NCBI GenBank assembly: GCA_002418775.1
Contig: DIEU01000049.1
Coordinates: 48,119-112,118, forward strand
Reading direction: 5' to 3'
From: Firmicutes bacterium UBA5766
GTDB taxonomy: Bacteria; Bacillota; Desulfotomaculia; Desulfotomaculales; Nap2-2B
Length of the DNA: 64,000 nt
The notes below the pieces were generated by a model that ran no database searches, had not been told where the DNA came from, and saw only the letters and a list, made by a program, of their open reading frames with translations. Below, one piece after another: positions 34,561-42,499 of this stretch (its first letter is position 1; each line of letters begins with the position of its first letter). The position numbers were made by a program, and so were the translations under genes.

Positions 34561-35475
34561 GTGCCGGATGATCAGGCCGCCTTACTGAGAATATTAGCTG
34601 AAGAAAAAAATCTTGGCAAACAGAAATTGGGCTTTCCGGATTCTGGCGGTGGCCCCGTTGTTATTGCTGTCACAAGCGGCAAGGGTGGAGTCGGTAAAAC
34701 GAGTGTGGTGGTTAACCTGGGGCTTCTTTTGGCAAAGCAGGGGGTCCGGACGGTGCTTTTAGATGCAGACCTGGGCCTGGCTAATGTTGAAGTGCTGGTT
34801 GGAGTTGTCCCGCCTTATTCTATTTATGATGTATTGTATGGCGATAAGACTTTTCAGGACATCTTGGTTAATGGACCTTTTGACCTAAAAATTGTCTCCG
34901 GTGGTTCAGGTTTGCAGGAACTTGCCAATATAGAGCAGTCGCAGCGGGAAAGATTAATCAGCAGTTTAGCTTTTTTTCAGGATAAAACAGAAGTTCTGTT
35001 AATTGATACAGGAGCAGGTATTTCACGTAACGTATTGGGATTTGTTGCAGCAGCCGGAGAAGTAATCGTGGTAGTCACACCGGAACCGACATCATTAACT
35101 GACGCTTACAGTCTGATTAAGGTTCTGGCAAAATTCAAGGTGCACGAAAAGGTATCTTTTATTGTAAATCAGGCTTCAAATGAACAGGAAGCTATTTTAA
35201 CCGCGGAAAGGATTACCCTGGTTACAAACAAATTTTTGAATAATATAAAGTTGGAGTATTTGGGTTTCATTTTAAAAGAGGATATTGTTGTTGAGGCTGT
35301 AAAGAACCAAACCCCCTTTGTCATATCGCATCCAAACTGCCAGGCAACAAAAAGTCTTGCTCAGATAGCAATTAGACTAAATAATTTGATTGGGAGAAAG
35401 GATTACGGTACAGACTCAAAAAATCCTATAGGCATGAAAACGTTTATACAAAAGCTGCTCAAACTCTATAAATGA
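34561..35475 (+). CDS. flhG: MinD-type ATPase FlhG (YlxH/FleN)
   Basis: A 304-residue protein with the deviant Walker A SGKGGVGKTS at residues 39-48, switch I LDADLGLANVEVLVG and switch II LIDTGAGIS. The N-terminus (DDQAALLRILAEE) carries the DQAxxLR motif that stimulates FlhF. It controls flagellar number. The start is a GTG two bases after flhF. Confidence 0.93.
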   Translation: MPDDQAALLRILAEEKNLGKQKLGFPDSGGGPVVIAVTSGKGGVGKTSVVVNLGLLLAKQGVRTVLLDADLGLANVEVLVGVVPPYSIYDVLYGDKTFQDILVNGPFDLKIVSGGSGLQELANIEQSQRERLISSLAFFQDKTEVLLIDTGAGISRNVLGFVAAAGEVIVVVTPEPTSLTDAYSLIKVLAKFKVHEKVSFIVNQASNEQEAILTAERITLVTNKFLNNIKLEYLGFILKEDIVVEAVKNQTPFVISHPNCQATKSLAQIAIRLNNLIGRKDYGTDSKNPIGMKTFIQKLLKLYK

Positions 35476-35505
35476 CCACATTAAGTTATGAAAAGGGAGT
35501 TAAAG

Positions 35506-36186
35506 TTGTCAAAAGAAATACCTAACGAACAAGGTCAATTGAAAATCAATCTTTCGGTAAAGATCGCCAGAAGCAATGAGAAAATATTTTATTCTTCTAC
35601 AGTCCAGGATATTGGAGATGATTTTGTCACAATTATGGCCCCTCTACAGGAGGGTTATCCCTTGATTCTTAAGCCGGGGGAAGCAGTGCTGGGGCGCTTC
35701 ATTCAGGACAGGAAAAGCTACTTTTTCTATACTTTTGTTTTAGGTAAACATAAAGAAAACGAAGTAATTTTTTTAGAGCTTTCGATGCCGGAAGAAATAA
35801 AAGAAGACCAACAAAGAGCGACCATTCGCTTCCCAATTCTTATGGACGTAGAAAAATCAACTTTATTATCCTCCCTAAAGAAAGGAGAGGAACCAGTTTA
35901 TGAAAAGACAAAAGCTCTTGACATAAGCGCAGGGGGAATGAAAATAGCTAGCAGCATTGAGTATCCTATAGGGACCGTTTTTTCTATTCGATTTTCTCTT
36001 GATTTTAACGAAAACGGTAATAATCAATCTGTACACTTTGTAACAAGAGCCCTATTAGTATACTGCAAGGAAATGGAAAAACAGAAGATTTACCATATTG
36101 GGATCGAGTTTATCGATTTGAAGGAGCCCCAAAGGGATAAAATATTTAAGTTTATTTTTAACAGGATGTCTAAAAGAATGGTTTAA
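35506..36186 (+). CDS. PilZ domain flagellar brake protein (YcgR/DgrA-like)
   Basis: A 226-residue protein with an N-terminal YcgR_2-type beta domain and a C-terminal PilZ domain. The c-di-GMP-binding motifs are present: RxxxR in QQRATIRFP and DxSxGG in LDISAGGMKI. It probably slows the motor when c-di-GMP is high. An ATG at 35488 is in frame, but the TTG at 35506 has AAAAGGGAG six bases upstream and fits better. The gene lies between flhG and fliA. Confidence 0.85.
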   Translation: MSKEIPNEQGQLKINLSVKIARSNEKIFYSSTVQDIGDDFVTIMAPLQEGYPLILKPGEAVLGRFIQDRKSYFFYTFVLGKHKENEVIFLELSMPEEIKEDQQRATIRFPILMDVEKSTLLSSLKKGEEPVYEKTKALDISAGGMKIASSIEYPIGTVFSIRFSLDFNENGNNQSVHFVTRALLVYCKEMEKQKIYHIGIEFIDLKEPQRDKIFKFIFNRMSKRMV

Positions 36187-36200
36187 TCAGGAGAGATAAC

Positions 36201-36938
36201 ATGGAAGCGGAAGAAAAGGAGCTATGGGAGCAGTATCAAAGGAATCCCGATTTTCAGACAAAAGAAAAACTGGTCACGATTTACCTGCCGCTGGTTAAAT
36301 ATTTAGCCGGCAGGATGGCTATTCATTTACCGGCAGGTATTGGGAAGGAAGACCTGGAGAGCTGCGGGGTTATGGGCTTGCTGGAGGCAATAAAAAAATT
36401 TGTTCCTGAGAGGGGAACAAATTTTACGAGTTTTGCCCAGCAACGGATTAAAGGGGCAATGATTGATGAGATACGCAGGCTTTCCTGGGTTCCCCGGCGC
36501 TTATGGCAGCAAATTAATATGGTTGAGCAAGCGAAAAAAGAAATTGCATTGGCCGGCAAAGAGGTTAATGAAAGTAATTTGGTAGAAAAAACCGGTCTTT
36601 CACAAGAAAACCTGAAAAAAATAAACGGATACTCCAAGCAGATGCAAGTTACCTCACTGGATCAGGATAATTTTTTAGAAGGTAAAAACCTGCTTGACTT
36701 TACCAATTCCGAACCGCTTGATGTTGTTCTGCAGAATGAAAAACATGAAGTTCTTACAAAGGCTATTTCTTCTTTAGAAAGCAGAGACAAGCTTATTTTG
36801 GCTTTGTACTATCAGGAAAGGCTCACATTAAAAGAAATAAGTTTGGTATTAAGTGTTACCGAATCGAGGGTTTGTCAGCTGCATTCCCGGGCCATTTCTC
36901 GTTTGCGCGACAAACTGGGGGAGATGTCATATGTCTGA
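36201..36938 (+). CDS. fliA: RNA polymerase sigma factor FliA/SigD (sigma-28)
   Basis: A 245-residue sigma-28. Region 2 shows YLPLVKYLAGRMAIHLPAG, then EDLESCGVMGLLEAIKKF and NFTSFAQQRIKGAMIDEIRR. Region 4 shows SRDKLILALYYQERLTLKEI and ESRVCQLHSRAISRLR. It reads the sigma-28 promoters seen before flgM, both flagellins and motB, and is held by FlgM until the hook is done. The last eight bases overlap the next gene. Confidence 0.96.
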   Translation: MEAEEKELWEQYQRNPDFQTKEKLVTIYLPLVKYLAGRMAIHLPAGIGKEDLESCGVMGLLEAIKKFVPERGTNFTSFAQQRIKGAMIDEIRRLSWVPRRLWQQINMVEQAKKEIALAGKEVNESNLVEKTGLSQENLKKINGYSKQMQVTSLDQDNFLEGKNLLDFTNSEPLDVVLQNEKHEVLTKAISSLESRDKLILALYYQERLTLKEISLVLSVTESRVCQLHSRAISRLRDKLGEMSYV

Positions 36939-37422
36939 TTTTATGGATATTATTAATTCACTTGTCAACTTTTTTCAGGTCCAGAAGCTTTATATTTTCC
37001 TTTGTCTCGGTCTGATTGTTTTAATAATTGGAATTGTTTTAACGATTATTCAAAGGAATATTGCAAAGGCCGAAAAAGATCAAAAAGAAACAAATAACCA
37101 GGCCAAGCTAAAAAACCTGCAGAACCTGCATCGTCTCGGAGATGAAAAGGATGAGATACCGCAGGAACTTTTAACGAAGGTCAATAAATTGATTGAACTT
37201 GTAGAACAACTTACAAACACATTAGCAAGAATCGAAAACAATCAGACTAAAATCTTGGAAAACTATTCTAAGGAAAGCCTTCTTACCCTGGATGAACGTA
37301 TTTATCAAGCTTATAAGAAGGGACAGGGCATTTCTGAACTGGCTGTTGAATTTGGGCGTCCCAAAGGAGAAGTAGAATTAATTTTAAATTTGTATAAAAG
37401 TAAATTAAGGAAGGAGGATTAA
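36931..37422 (+). CDS. SwrB-like/DUF6115 membrane-anchored protein
   Basis: A 163-residue protein. One N-terminal membrane segment (LYIFLCLGLIVLIIGIVLTI) is followed by a charged coiled-coil (about 50-125) and a C-terminal helix-turn-helix-like end (DERIYQAYKKGQGISELAVE, then FGRPKGEVELILNL). Position directly after sigma-28 matches swrB of Bacillus subtilis, which promotes export gate activation. Similarity is of layout rather than clear sequence. The ATG overlaps the fliA stop region. Confidence 0.65.
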   Translation: MSDFMDIINSLVNFFQVQKLYIFLCLGLIVLIIGIVLTIIQRNIAKAEKDQKETNNQAKLKNLQNLHRLGDEKDEIPQELLTKVNKLIELVEQLTNTLARIENNQTKILENYSKESLLTLDERIYQAYKKGQGISELAVEFGRPKGEVELILNLYKSKLRKED

Positions 37423-37423
37423 A

Positions 37424-38188
37424 ATGCTTGAAGGTATATTCATCAGTTCAGCTGCGCTTAATGTTCAGCAGGAAAGACTTGATCTTTTATCTCAAGATCT
37501 GGAAAATATTAATACCTACGGTTATAAAAAGCGGTCCTTAATTGTTGAAAACAGCTTTAAGGATTTAGTTAGTAATAATGAAAGTATGTGGAATAAAAAT
37601 ACTGAAGACATGCCTGAAGTTAACTATAGCGGCCTGACTCCGTATATTGCACAGGTTTATACTGACTTTTCCCCTGCAGTTGTGAAGGAAACAAATGTAC
37701 CGACCGACTTCATATTGAATTCGGAAGGTTTTTTTGTTATCCAGACTCCGGACAAAGAACAATACACCAGAAACGGTTTCTTTTCAATTGATACCGATGG
37801 TTATCTTGTAACCATGTCCGGAAACAGGGTTTTGGGGAAGGACGGACCGCTTAAGGTGGGTAGTCGGGATTTTCTTCTGGCAAAAGACGGCGGTGTTACT
37901 GTTGATGGACAGTCGGCAGGGAAATTAAAAGTTGTCGCATTTGAAGAACCACAATTGCTTCTTGATGAGGGTAACGGCTGCTTTAGTCAACCGTCCCAAG
38001 GAGCTGGTCTGAAGGATGCAGAGAATCCCCAAATAAGTCGGGGGTTCCTGGAACAAGCAAATGTTGATTTCGTTGATGATATGGTTAACATGATTGAAAT
38101 CTCCAGGGCATATGAAACTAATCAACGTGTGCTCCGCACTCAAGATGAATTATTGGGCAAAGCAATACAGATAGGTAACGCGAAATAG
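37424..38188 (+). CDS. flgG: Flagellar rod protein of the FlgF/FlgG family
   Basis: A 254-residue protein with IFISSAALNVQQERLDLLSQ, then NINTYGYKKRS at the N-terminus and MVNMIEISRAYETNQRVLRT at the C-terminus; TDFILNSEGFFVIQTPD is the FlgE/F/G middle motif. It is a rod subunit, FlgG or FlhO/FlhP-like; sequence alone does not decide. Only one such gene is present here, while many Firmicutes have two. AGGAGG precedes the ATG. Confidence 0.85.
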   Translation: MLEGIFISSAALNVQQERLDLLSQDLENINTYGYKKRSLIVENSFKDLVSNNESMWNKNTEDMPEVNYSGLTPYIAQVYTDFSPAVVKETNVPTDFILNSEGFFVIQTPDKEQYTRNGFFSIDTDGYLVTMSGNRVLGKDGPLKVGSRDFLLAKDGGVTVDGQSAGKLKVVAFEEPQLLLDEGNGCFSQPSQGAGLKDAENPQISRGFLEQANVDFVDDMVNMIEISRAYETNQRVLRTQDELLGKAIQIGNAK

Positions 38189-38251
38189 AGAAAGCCCAAA
38201 AACAACAAGCGGTGACAACACCATGACTATAGGACTCATTATATGAAAAAC

Positions 38252-38269
38252 TAATTTTCAGGATAGTTC
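38252..38269 (-). repeat. Short inverted copy of the dispersed repeat
   Basis: TAATTTTCAGGATAGTTC is an exact 18-base reverse complement of 49414-49431. It lies in the 182-base gap between flgG and cheC, which otherwise shows nothing recognisable. Confidence 0.55.
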
Positions 38270-38370
38270 CTTAAAAACAGAGATATATACACACGAGACA
38301 GTTTTTATAAATTGGACAAATAAGGCAACTTCTGGAAGATTTAACTTGTCCCGTAGAGGGGGAGTAACAG

Positions 38371-38964
38371 TTGGATGGTATTCAATTAGACGCTTTAAGA
38401 GAAACATGCAACATCGGTCTGGGCCATGCCAGTACGGCTCTGGCTGTAATGACCGGAAGGAAAATAGATATTGACGTTCCAAGAGCTTCATTTATGCCTC
38501 TGGACGAAGCAGTACACATTGGGGGTGAACCGGAAAAAGAAGTATCCTGTATTAACATGCCGATAACAGGTGATATTCCGGGATTGGTTATTTTTATGTT
38601 TGACGCTCACAGTACTTTTCTGCTTGTCGATGTGCTTTCCGGCTTGCCTGAGGGGACGACCGCAGAACTCGATGAGATGTCAAAGTCCATAATCAGGGAA
38701 ACGGGTAACATACTGGCGGGTTCCTTTATTAGCGCAATAGGCGACCTGACCGGTTTAAAAATGTATACTGAGGTACCTGAGCTTGCTTTTGACATGCTGG
38801 GAGCAACCTTGTGCAGCGCGCTGATAAATCACAACTATACCGATGACCAGCTTCTGCTGATTGAAACTGTTATAGGTGAATTGGACAAGCAAATAAAGGG
38901 CTTTTTTTTCTTTATGACTTCCCCGGAAAACTTGGAAAAGCTCTTCAAAGCATTATTATTTTAA
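38371..38964 (+). CDS. cheC: CheY-P phosphatase CheC
   Basis: A 197-residue protein with both phosphatase sites of the E-x2-N-x22-P type: Glu11, Asn14, Pro37 and Glu110, Asn113, Pro136. CheC dephosphorylates CheY-P and is paired with CheD, encoded at 41494. The start is TTG at 38371 behind GGGGGAG. Confidence 0.94.
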   Translation: MDGIQLDALRETCNIGLGHASTALAVMTGRKIDIDVPRASFMPLDEAVHIGGEPEKEVSCINMPITGDIPGLVIFMFDAHSTFLLVDVLSGLPEGTTAELDEMSKSIIRETGNILAGSFISAIGDLTGLKMYTEVPELAFDMLGATLCSALINHNYTDDQLLLIETVIGELDKQIKGFFFFMTSPENLEKLFKALLF

Positions 38965-38980
38965 AGGAGAGTACGAAAAT

Positions 38981-39346
38981 ATGAGGCGCATTTTGATTGT
39001 TGACGATGCTGCTTTTATGCGGATGATGATTAAAAACATTGTTGTGAAAAATAGTTACGAAGTTGTTGGTGAAGCGGAAAACGGCGCTGTTGCGTTTGAA
39101 CTGTATAAGGAGTTAAAACCTGATGTAGTGACCATGGACATAACAATGCCGGAAGTGAACGGGATCGAAGGAATAAAAAAGATACGCGAGTTTGATCCCA
39201 AAGCAAAAATAATCGTTTGCAGCGCAATGGGGCAGGAAGCAATGGTAATGGAAGCTATCCAGGCGGGCGCAAAAGATTTTATTGTCAAGCCTTTTCAACA
39301 GGAACGCATTCTGCAGGCTCTGGAAAGAGCTCAGGCCCGCGCATAG
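38981..39346 (+). CDS. cheY: Chemotaxis response regulator CheY
   Basis: A 121-residue single-domain receiver with Asp8, Asp9, phospho-acceptor Asp53, Ser81 and Lys103 in the canonical places (LIVDDAAFMR, DVVTMDITMPEVNG, IVKPFQ). CheY-P binds the EIDALL segments at the N-termini of FliM and FliY, encoded next. AAGGAG precedes the ATG. Confidence 0.96.
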   Translation: MRRILIVDDAAFMRMMIKNIVVKNSYEVVGEAENGAVAFELYKELKPDVVTMDITMPEVNGIEGIKKIREFDPKAKIIVCSAMGQEAMVMEAIQAGAKDFIVKPFQQERILQALERAQARA

Positions 39347-39360
39347 GTGGGGATGATTAA

Positions 39361-40335
39361 GTGAAAGAAAAAGAGATTCTTTCCCAGGCTGAAATTGATG
39401 CTCTGCTTACTGATATTTCAACTGGAAAAGCAGAGGTCGTTCCCGATTTTAAAGAAGAAGAAAAGAAACTTCATTATAAGTTTTATGATTTTCGGAGCCC
39501 GGATAAATTTTCAAAAGATCAACTTCGTACTTTGAGTACTCTGCACGATAATTTTGCACGTTTGCTGTCGAGCTTTCTATCGGCTTACCTTCGTTATACG
39601 TGCAATGTACGGGTGGCTTCAGTCGAGCAGTTTACCTTTGATGATTTTATTCGTTCCGTACCAACACCGACAATTTTGAATGTTTTTTCTGCAAAACCTT
39701 GCAAGGGACTTGCCATAATGGAAACGAACCCTCAATTTTTATTTCCCGTCATAGACTTGATGTTTGGTGGTTCCGGCGAAATGCCGCCACAAGTCCGCGA
39801 TCTTACTGAAATAGAGATGTCTGTTGTGCGTCAGTTGAATACACAGATTTTAAGCTACCTCAAGCTGGCCTGGACGGATGCTTTCGATATTACACCGCAG
39901 CTTGAGGCAGTAGAGGCCAATCCGCGGCTTTATCAAGTTATTTCCCCGGCAGAAATAGTTGCCGTTGTCACTCTTACTACTGTTTTAGGTCCTACGCGGG
40001 GTCTGATTAATTTTTGCTTTCCGTACCTTTTACTTGAGCCCGTATTGTCCAACATGTCCAAGTTTTATAGTATTAGCCAGTCTATTGAGGTTAGTGAAGA
40101 AGTAAACAACATACGTCACTGGCTTGAAAAGGCCGAGGTTGATTTAAGTGTCATTCTGGGTGACGCCGTTATAATGGTCAGAGATTTTCTTACTCTATCG
40201 GAAGGGGACGTGTTATCCCTGGATAAACAAATCAATCAGGAGTTGGACATGTACGTTGGAGACCAGCTGAAATTTAAAGTGCAGGCAGGTTATTTGAAGA
40301 GAAACCTGGCAATTCAGGTAAATGCCCTTAGTTAG
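39361..40335 (+). CDS. fliM: Flagellar motor switch protein FliM
   Basis: A 324-residue C-ring protein. The N-terminal CheY-binding peptide is LSQAEIDALLTDI. The middle CheC-like domain includes LPTPTILNV-type SVPTPTILNVF and VIDLMFGGSG. The C-terminal SpoA domain spans about 250-324. Start is GTG at 39361. Its position after cheY rather than after fliL is a rearrangement relative to Bacillus. Confidence 0.95.
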   Translation: MKEKEILSQAEIDALLTDISTGKAEVVPDFKEEEKKLHYKFYDFRSPDKFSKDQLRTLSTLHDNFARLLSSFLSAYLRYTCNVRVASVEQFTFDDFIRSVPTPTILNVFSAKPCKGLAIMETNPQFLFPVIDLMFGGSGEMPPQVRDLTEIEMSVVRQLNTQILSYLKLAWTDAFDITPQLEAVEANPRLYQVISPAEIVAVVTLTTVLGPTRGLINFCFPYLLLEPVLSNMSKFYSISQSIEVSEEVNNIRHWLEKAEVDLSVILGDAVIMVRDFLTLSEGDVLSLDKQINQELDMYVGDQLKFKVQAGYLKRNLAIQVNALS

Positions 40336-40350
40336 GAAGGTGGATAATAA

Positions 40351-41460
40351 TTGGCGAATAATATCCTCAATCAGGACGAAATAGACGCTCTTTTAGGCGA
40401 TCAGAACAGCCGGCAAAGTAAAGATCCTTTGACGAAAGAGTTAACAGAGCAGGAGAAAGACGCACTGGGTGAGATAGGTAATATCTCTCTTGGGGCAGCT
40501 GCGACAACACTTTCGCAATTGTTTAACCAGAAAGTCAACATAACCAGCCCAAGGATCACCGTCTGTCATACCGAAGAATTAAGGAATTTTTTCGCTACAC
40601 CCTGCCTTGCCGTTAATATTGAATTTATCAAAGGATTATTCGGTTTTAATGTTCTGGTTCTCAAACAGTCTGATGCTGCTGTTATGACTGACCTGATGAT
40701 GGGCGGAGAGGGTAAAAGAACCCTGTCAGAAGGTGAGCAGATGTCTGAGATGGAAGTAAGCGCCGTTGCCGAAGCTATGAACCAAATGATTGGGACGGCT
40801 GCCACCTCAATGGCGGATCTATTCGGTTTTGCCGTCAATATTTCACCACCCCGGACAGAATTTCTTAAGGAAGATTCTTTTTCTGAGGCGCTTAGCCGTT
40901 ACCAGGGGAAAATAGTGGCTACTTTTTTCCGTTTGACAATTGGGGATATCCTGGATACTGAATTTGTACAGATAATGGAAATAGATACGGCAAAAGAACA
41001 GGCCACAATGTTATATAAGAAATATAGCCAGGAAGATATCCAAGAAGACGACCAGCTTAGTATAAAAGAAAACAGCAATAAAGAAGAATTATTTGAACAA
41101 AGAGAAGGGGATTTGCAGGAAGAACAGCAAGAAGAACTTTTTATTTTAACAGAAGAAATGAAGAAGTCAGTTCCTGGTTCGACACAAACGGGAATTAAAC
41201 AAAAAATAGACCTTATCCTGGATATCCCTTTAAAGGTTACGGTTGTTTTAGGAATTGCCAAACGTCCCATTAAGGAGGTTCTTTCCATAACTCCCGGTTC
41301 AATTGTTGAGCTGACATCCCTGGTTGACGAACCTGTTGAAATACTCGTTAATGAAACTCTTGTCGCAAAAGGGGAAGTGGTCGTTGTTGACGAGAATTTC
41401 GGCGTTCGTATTACAAATATAATCAGTCCGGAAGAACGAATAAAGTACTTGGCACGATAA
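40351..41460 (+). CDS. fliY: Flagellar motor switch phosphatase FliY
   Basis: A 369-residue fusion of a CheY-binding peptide (LNQDEIDALLGD), a CheC-like phosphatase domain and a C-terminal FliN-type SpoA domain (about 290-365). Both phosphatase sites are intact: Glu41/Asn44/Pro67 and Glu141/Asn144 followed by SPPRTE. A Gln/Glu-rich linker (about 230-275) joins the domains. It forms the C-ring and removes phosphate from CheY-P. Start is TTG at 40351. Confidence 0.95.
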   Translation: MANNILNQDEIDALLGDQNSRQSKDPLTKELTEQEKDALGEIGNISLGAAATTLSQLFNQKVNITSPRITVCHTEELRNFFATPCLAVNIEFIKGLFGFNVLVLKQSDAAVMTDLMMGGEGKRTLSEGEQMSEMEVSAVAEAMNQMIGTAATSMADLFGFAVNISPPRTEFLKEDSFSEALSRYQGKIVATFFRLTIGDILDTEFVQIMEIDTAKEQATMLYKKYSQEDIQEDDQLSIKENSNKEELFEQREGDLQEEQQEELFILTEEMKKSVPGSTQTGIKQKIDLILDIPLKVTVVLGIAKRPIKEVLSITPGSIVELTSLVDEPVEILVNETLVAKGEVVVVDENFGVRITNIISPEERIKYLAR

Positions 41461-41493
41461 ATTCCCACATTAAGCGGAGGTTGTAAATGTTTA

Positions 41494-41976
41494 ATGGCTG
41501 CTTTAGAAATTCCTATAGGTATTGCCGAATATAAAGTAACCAGAGAGCCAAACCGTTTAATAACGCTAGGACTCGGTTCCTGTGTCGGGGTCAGTATATA
41601 CGACCCTTTTACCCGTGTGGGAGGATTAATTCACATTATGCTTCCCGATAGCACATTATTTGAAAACCAAACCTCAAAGACGGGAAAGTTTGCTGACACC
41701 GGAATTCCTTTTATGATCCGCGATATGCTCAGCTACGGTGTCAAAATAAACAATCTGGAAGCTAAAATGGTTGGCGGCGCACAGATGTTCGACGGTGTTG
41801 ATCATTTCAAAATAGGGCAGCGAAATATTGAAAAAAGCGATCAAATTTTAAGCCGGATTGGAATTAAGGTTATAGTCAGGGAAACCGGCGGTAACAAGGG
41901 AAGAACAATGATTCTGGACACGGTTACAGGACAGGTAACCATCCGCCTTTTAGGGAATCAGATAAAAATTATCTGA
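41494..41976 (+). CDS. cheD: Chemoreceptor glutamine deamidase CheD
   Basis: A 160-residue protein with the catalytic Cys30 in LGLGSCVGVSIYD and His47 in GGLIHIMLP. It deamidates receptor glutamines and binds CheC. The ATG at 41494 lies 13 bases after GGAGG, longer than usual; no other start exists in frame. It is the last gene of the operon, and I see no terminator directly after it. Confidence 0.93.
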   Translation: MAALEIPIGIAEYKVTREPNRLITLGLGSCVGVSIYDPFTRVGGLIHIMLPDSTLFENQTSKTGKFADTGIPFMIRDMLSYGVKINNLEAKMVGGAQMFDGVDHFKIGQRNIEKSDQILSRIGIKVIVRETGGNKGRTMILDTVTGQVTIRLLGNQIKII

Positions 41977-42149
41977 CAGGGGTTATAGCTGTAAATTCAT
42001 TAAAGATTAACTCCAGTTGACGGACAAAAGTTTGACATCTCGTGCGCATTATAATACAAGGGGGCTGAAACTAACAATTTATTTTAAGGCAAAAGCAGCC
42101 GGTATAATTTCTAAGAAAAAAAGAAAAGGAATTAGGAGTTGCAGTAAAT

Positions 42150-42206
42150 ATGATGGTCAATACATTTAGAAGATGGTTCTGGCTGTTTATGGTATTGCTG
42201 GCATGA
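42150..42206 (+). CDS. Possible 18-residue membrane peptide
   Basis: A short frame, ATG ATG to TGA, reads MMVNTFRRWFWLFMVLLA. TTAGGAGTT lies about ten bases upstream. The sequence has a basic end and a hydrophobic run, as in small membrane peptides, but length alone gives little support. Confidence 0.25.
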   Translation: MMVNTFRRWFWLFMVLLA

Positions 42207-42240
42207 AATCTCATTTTAGGAAGATTTACAGTTTAGGTCT

Positions 42241-42297
42241 ATGAATAAACGAAAGATAATCCTTTTGGCTGATGAATCGATACACACGCACTTATAA
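42241..42297 (+). pseudogene. Possible remnant of a response-regulator N-terminus
   Basis: ATG to TAA reads MNKRKIILLADESIHTHL, which resembles the first strand and acidic pocket of receiver domains (ILLxDES), then stops. Nothing receiver-like follows in any frame. It may be the stump of a lost chemotaxis gene after cheD. Confidence 0.25.
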
Positions 42298-42436
42298 TAA
42301 TACATACTCCCATAGTAAAAGTAATAATTCAGGTCTTTTATATAGCGCAGGTATGATAAAAACCCCCTGGTACTGTTATGAAATGTTTATTTAACATGAG
42401 TTAAAACTTTGGTCATAATATTTCTGGTAGAAAATT

Positions 42437-42469
42437 AAGGCCCCGCCGGGTTAAACCAGCAGGGCCTTT
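42437..42469. terminator. Bidirectional terminator after the OFA transporter gene
   Basis: AAGGCCCCGCCGG pairs with CCAGCAGGGCCTT around a short loop. On the minus strand the stem is followed by AATTTTC, and on the plus strand by TGATTTT. It ends the transporter transcript and possibly plus-strand transcripts from cheD. The rest of 41977-42499 is AT-rich with two doubtful short frames. Confidence 0.75.
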
Positions 42470-42499
42470 GATTTTAAAGGTTAGGGTTTAATATCTGTA

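Noticed and set aside
42010..42060. Sigma-A promoter after cheD
   Set aside because: TTGACA and TATAAT occur but are only 12 bases apart.
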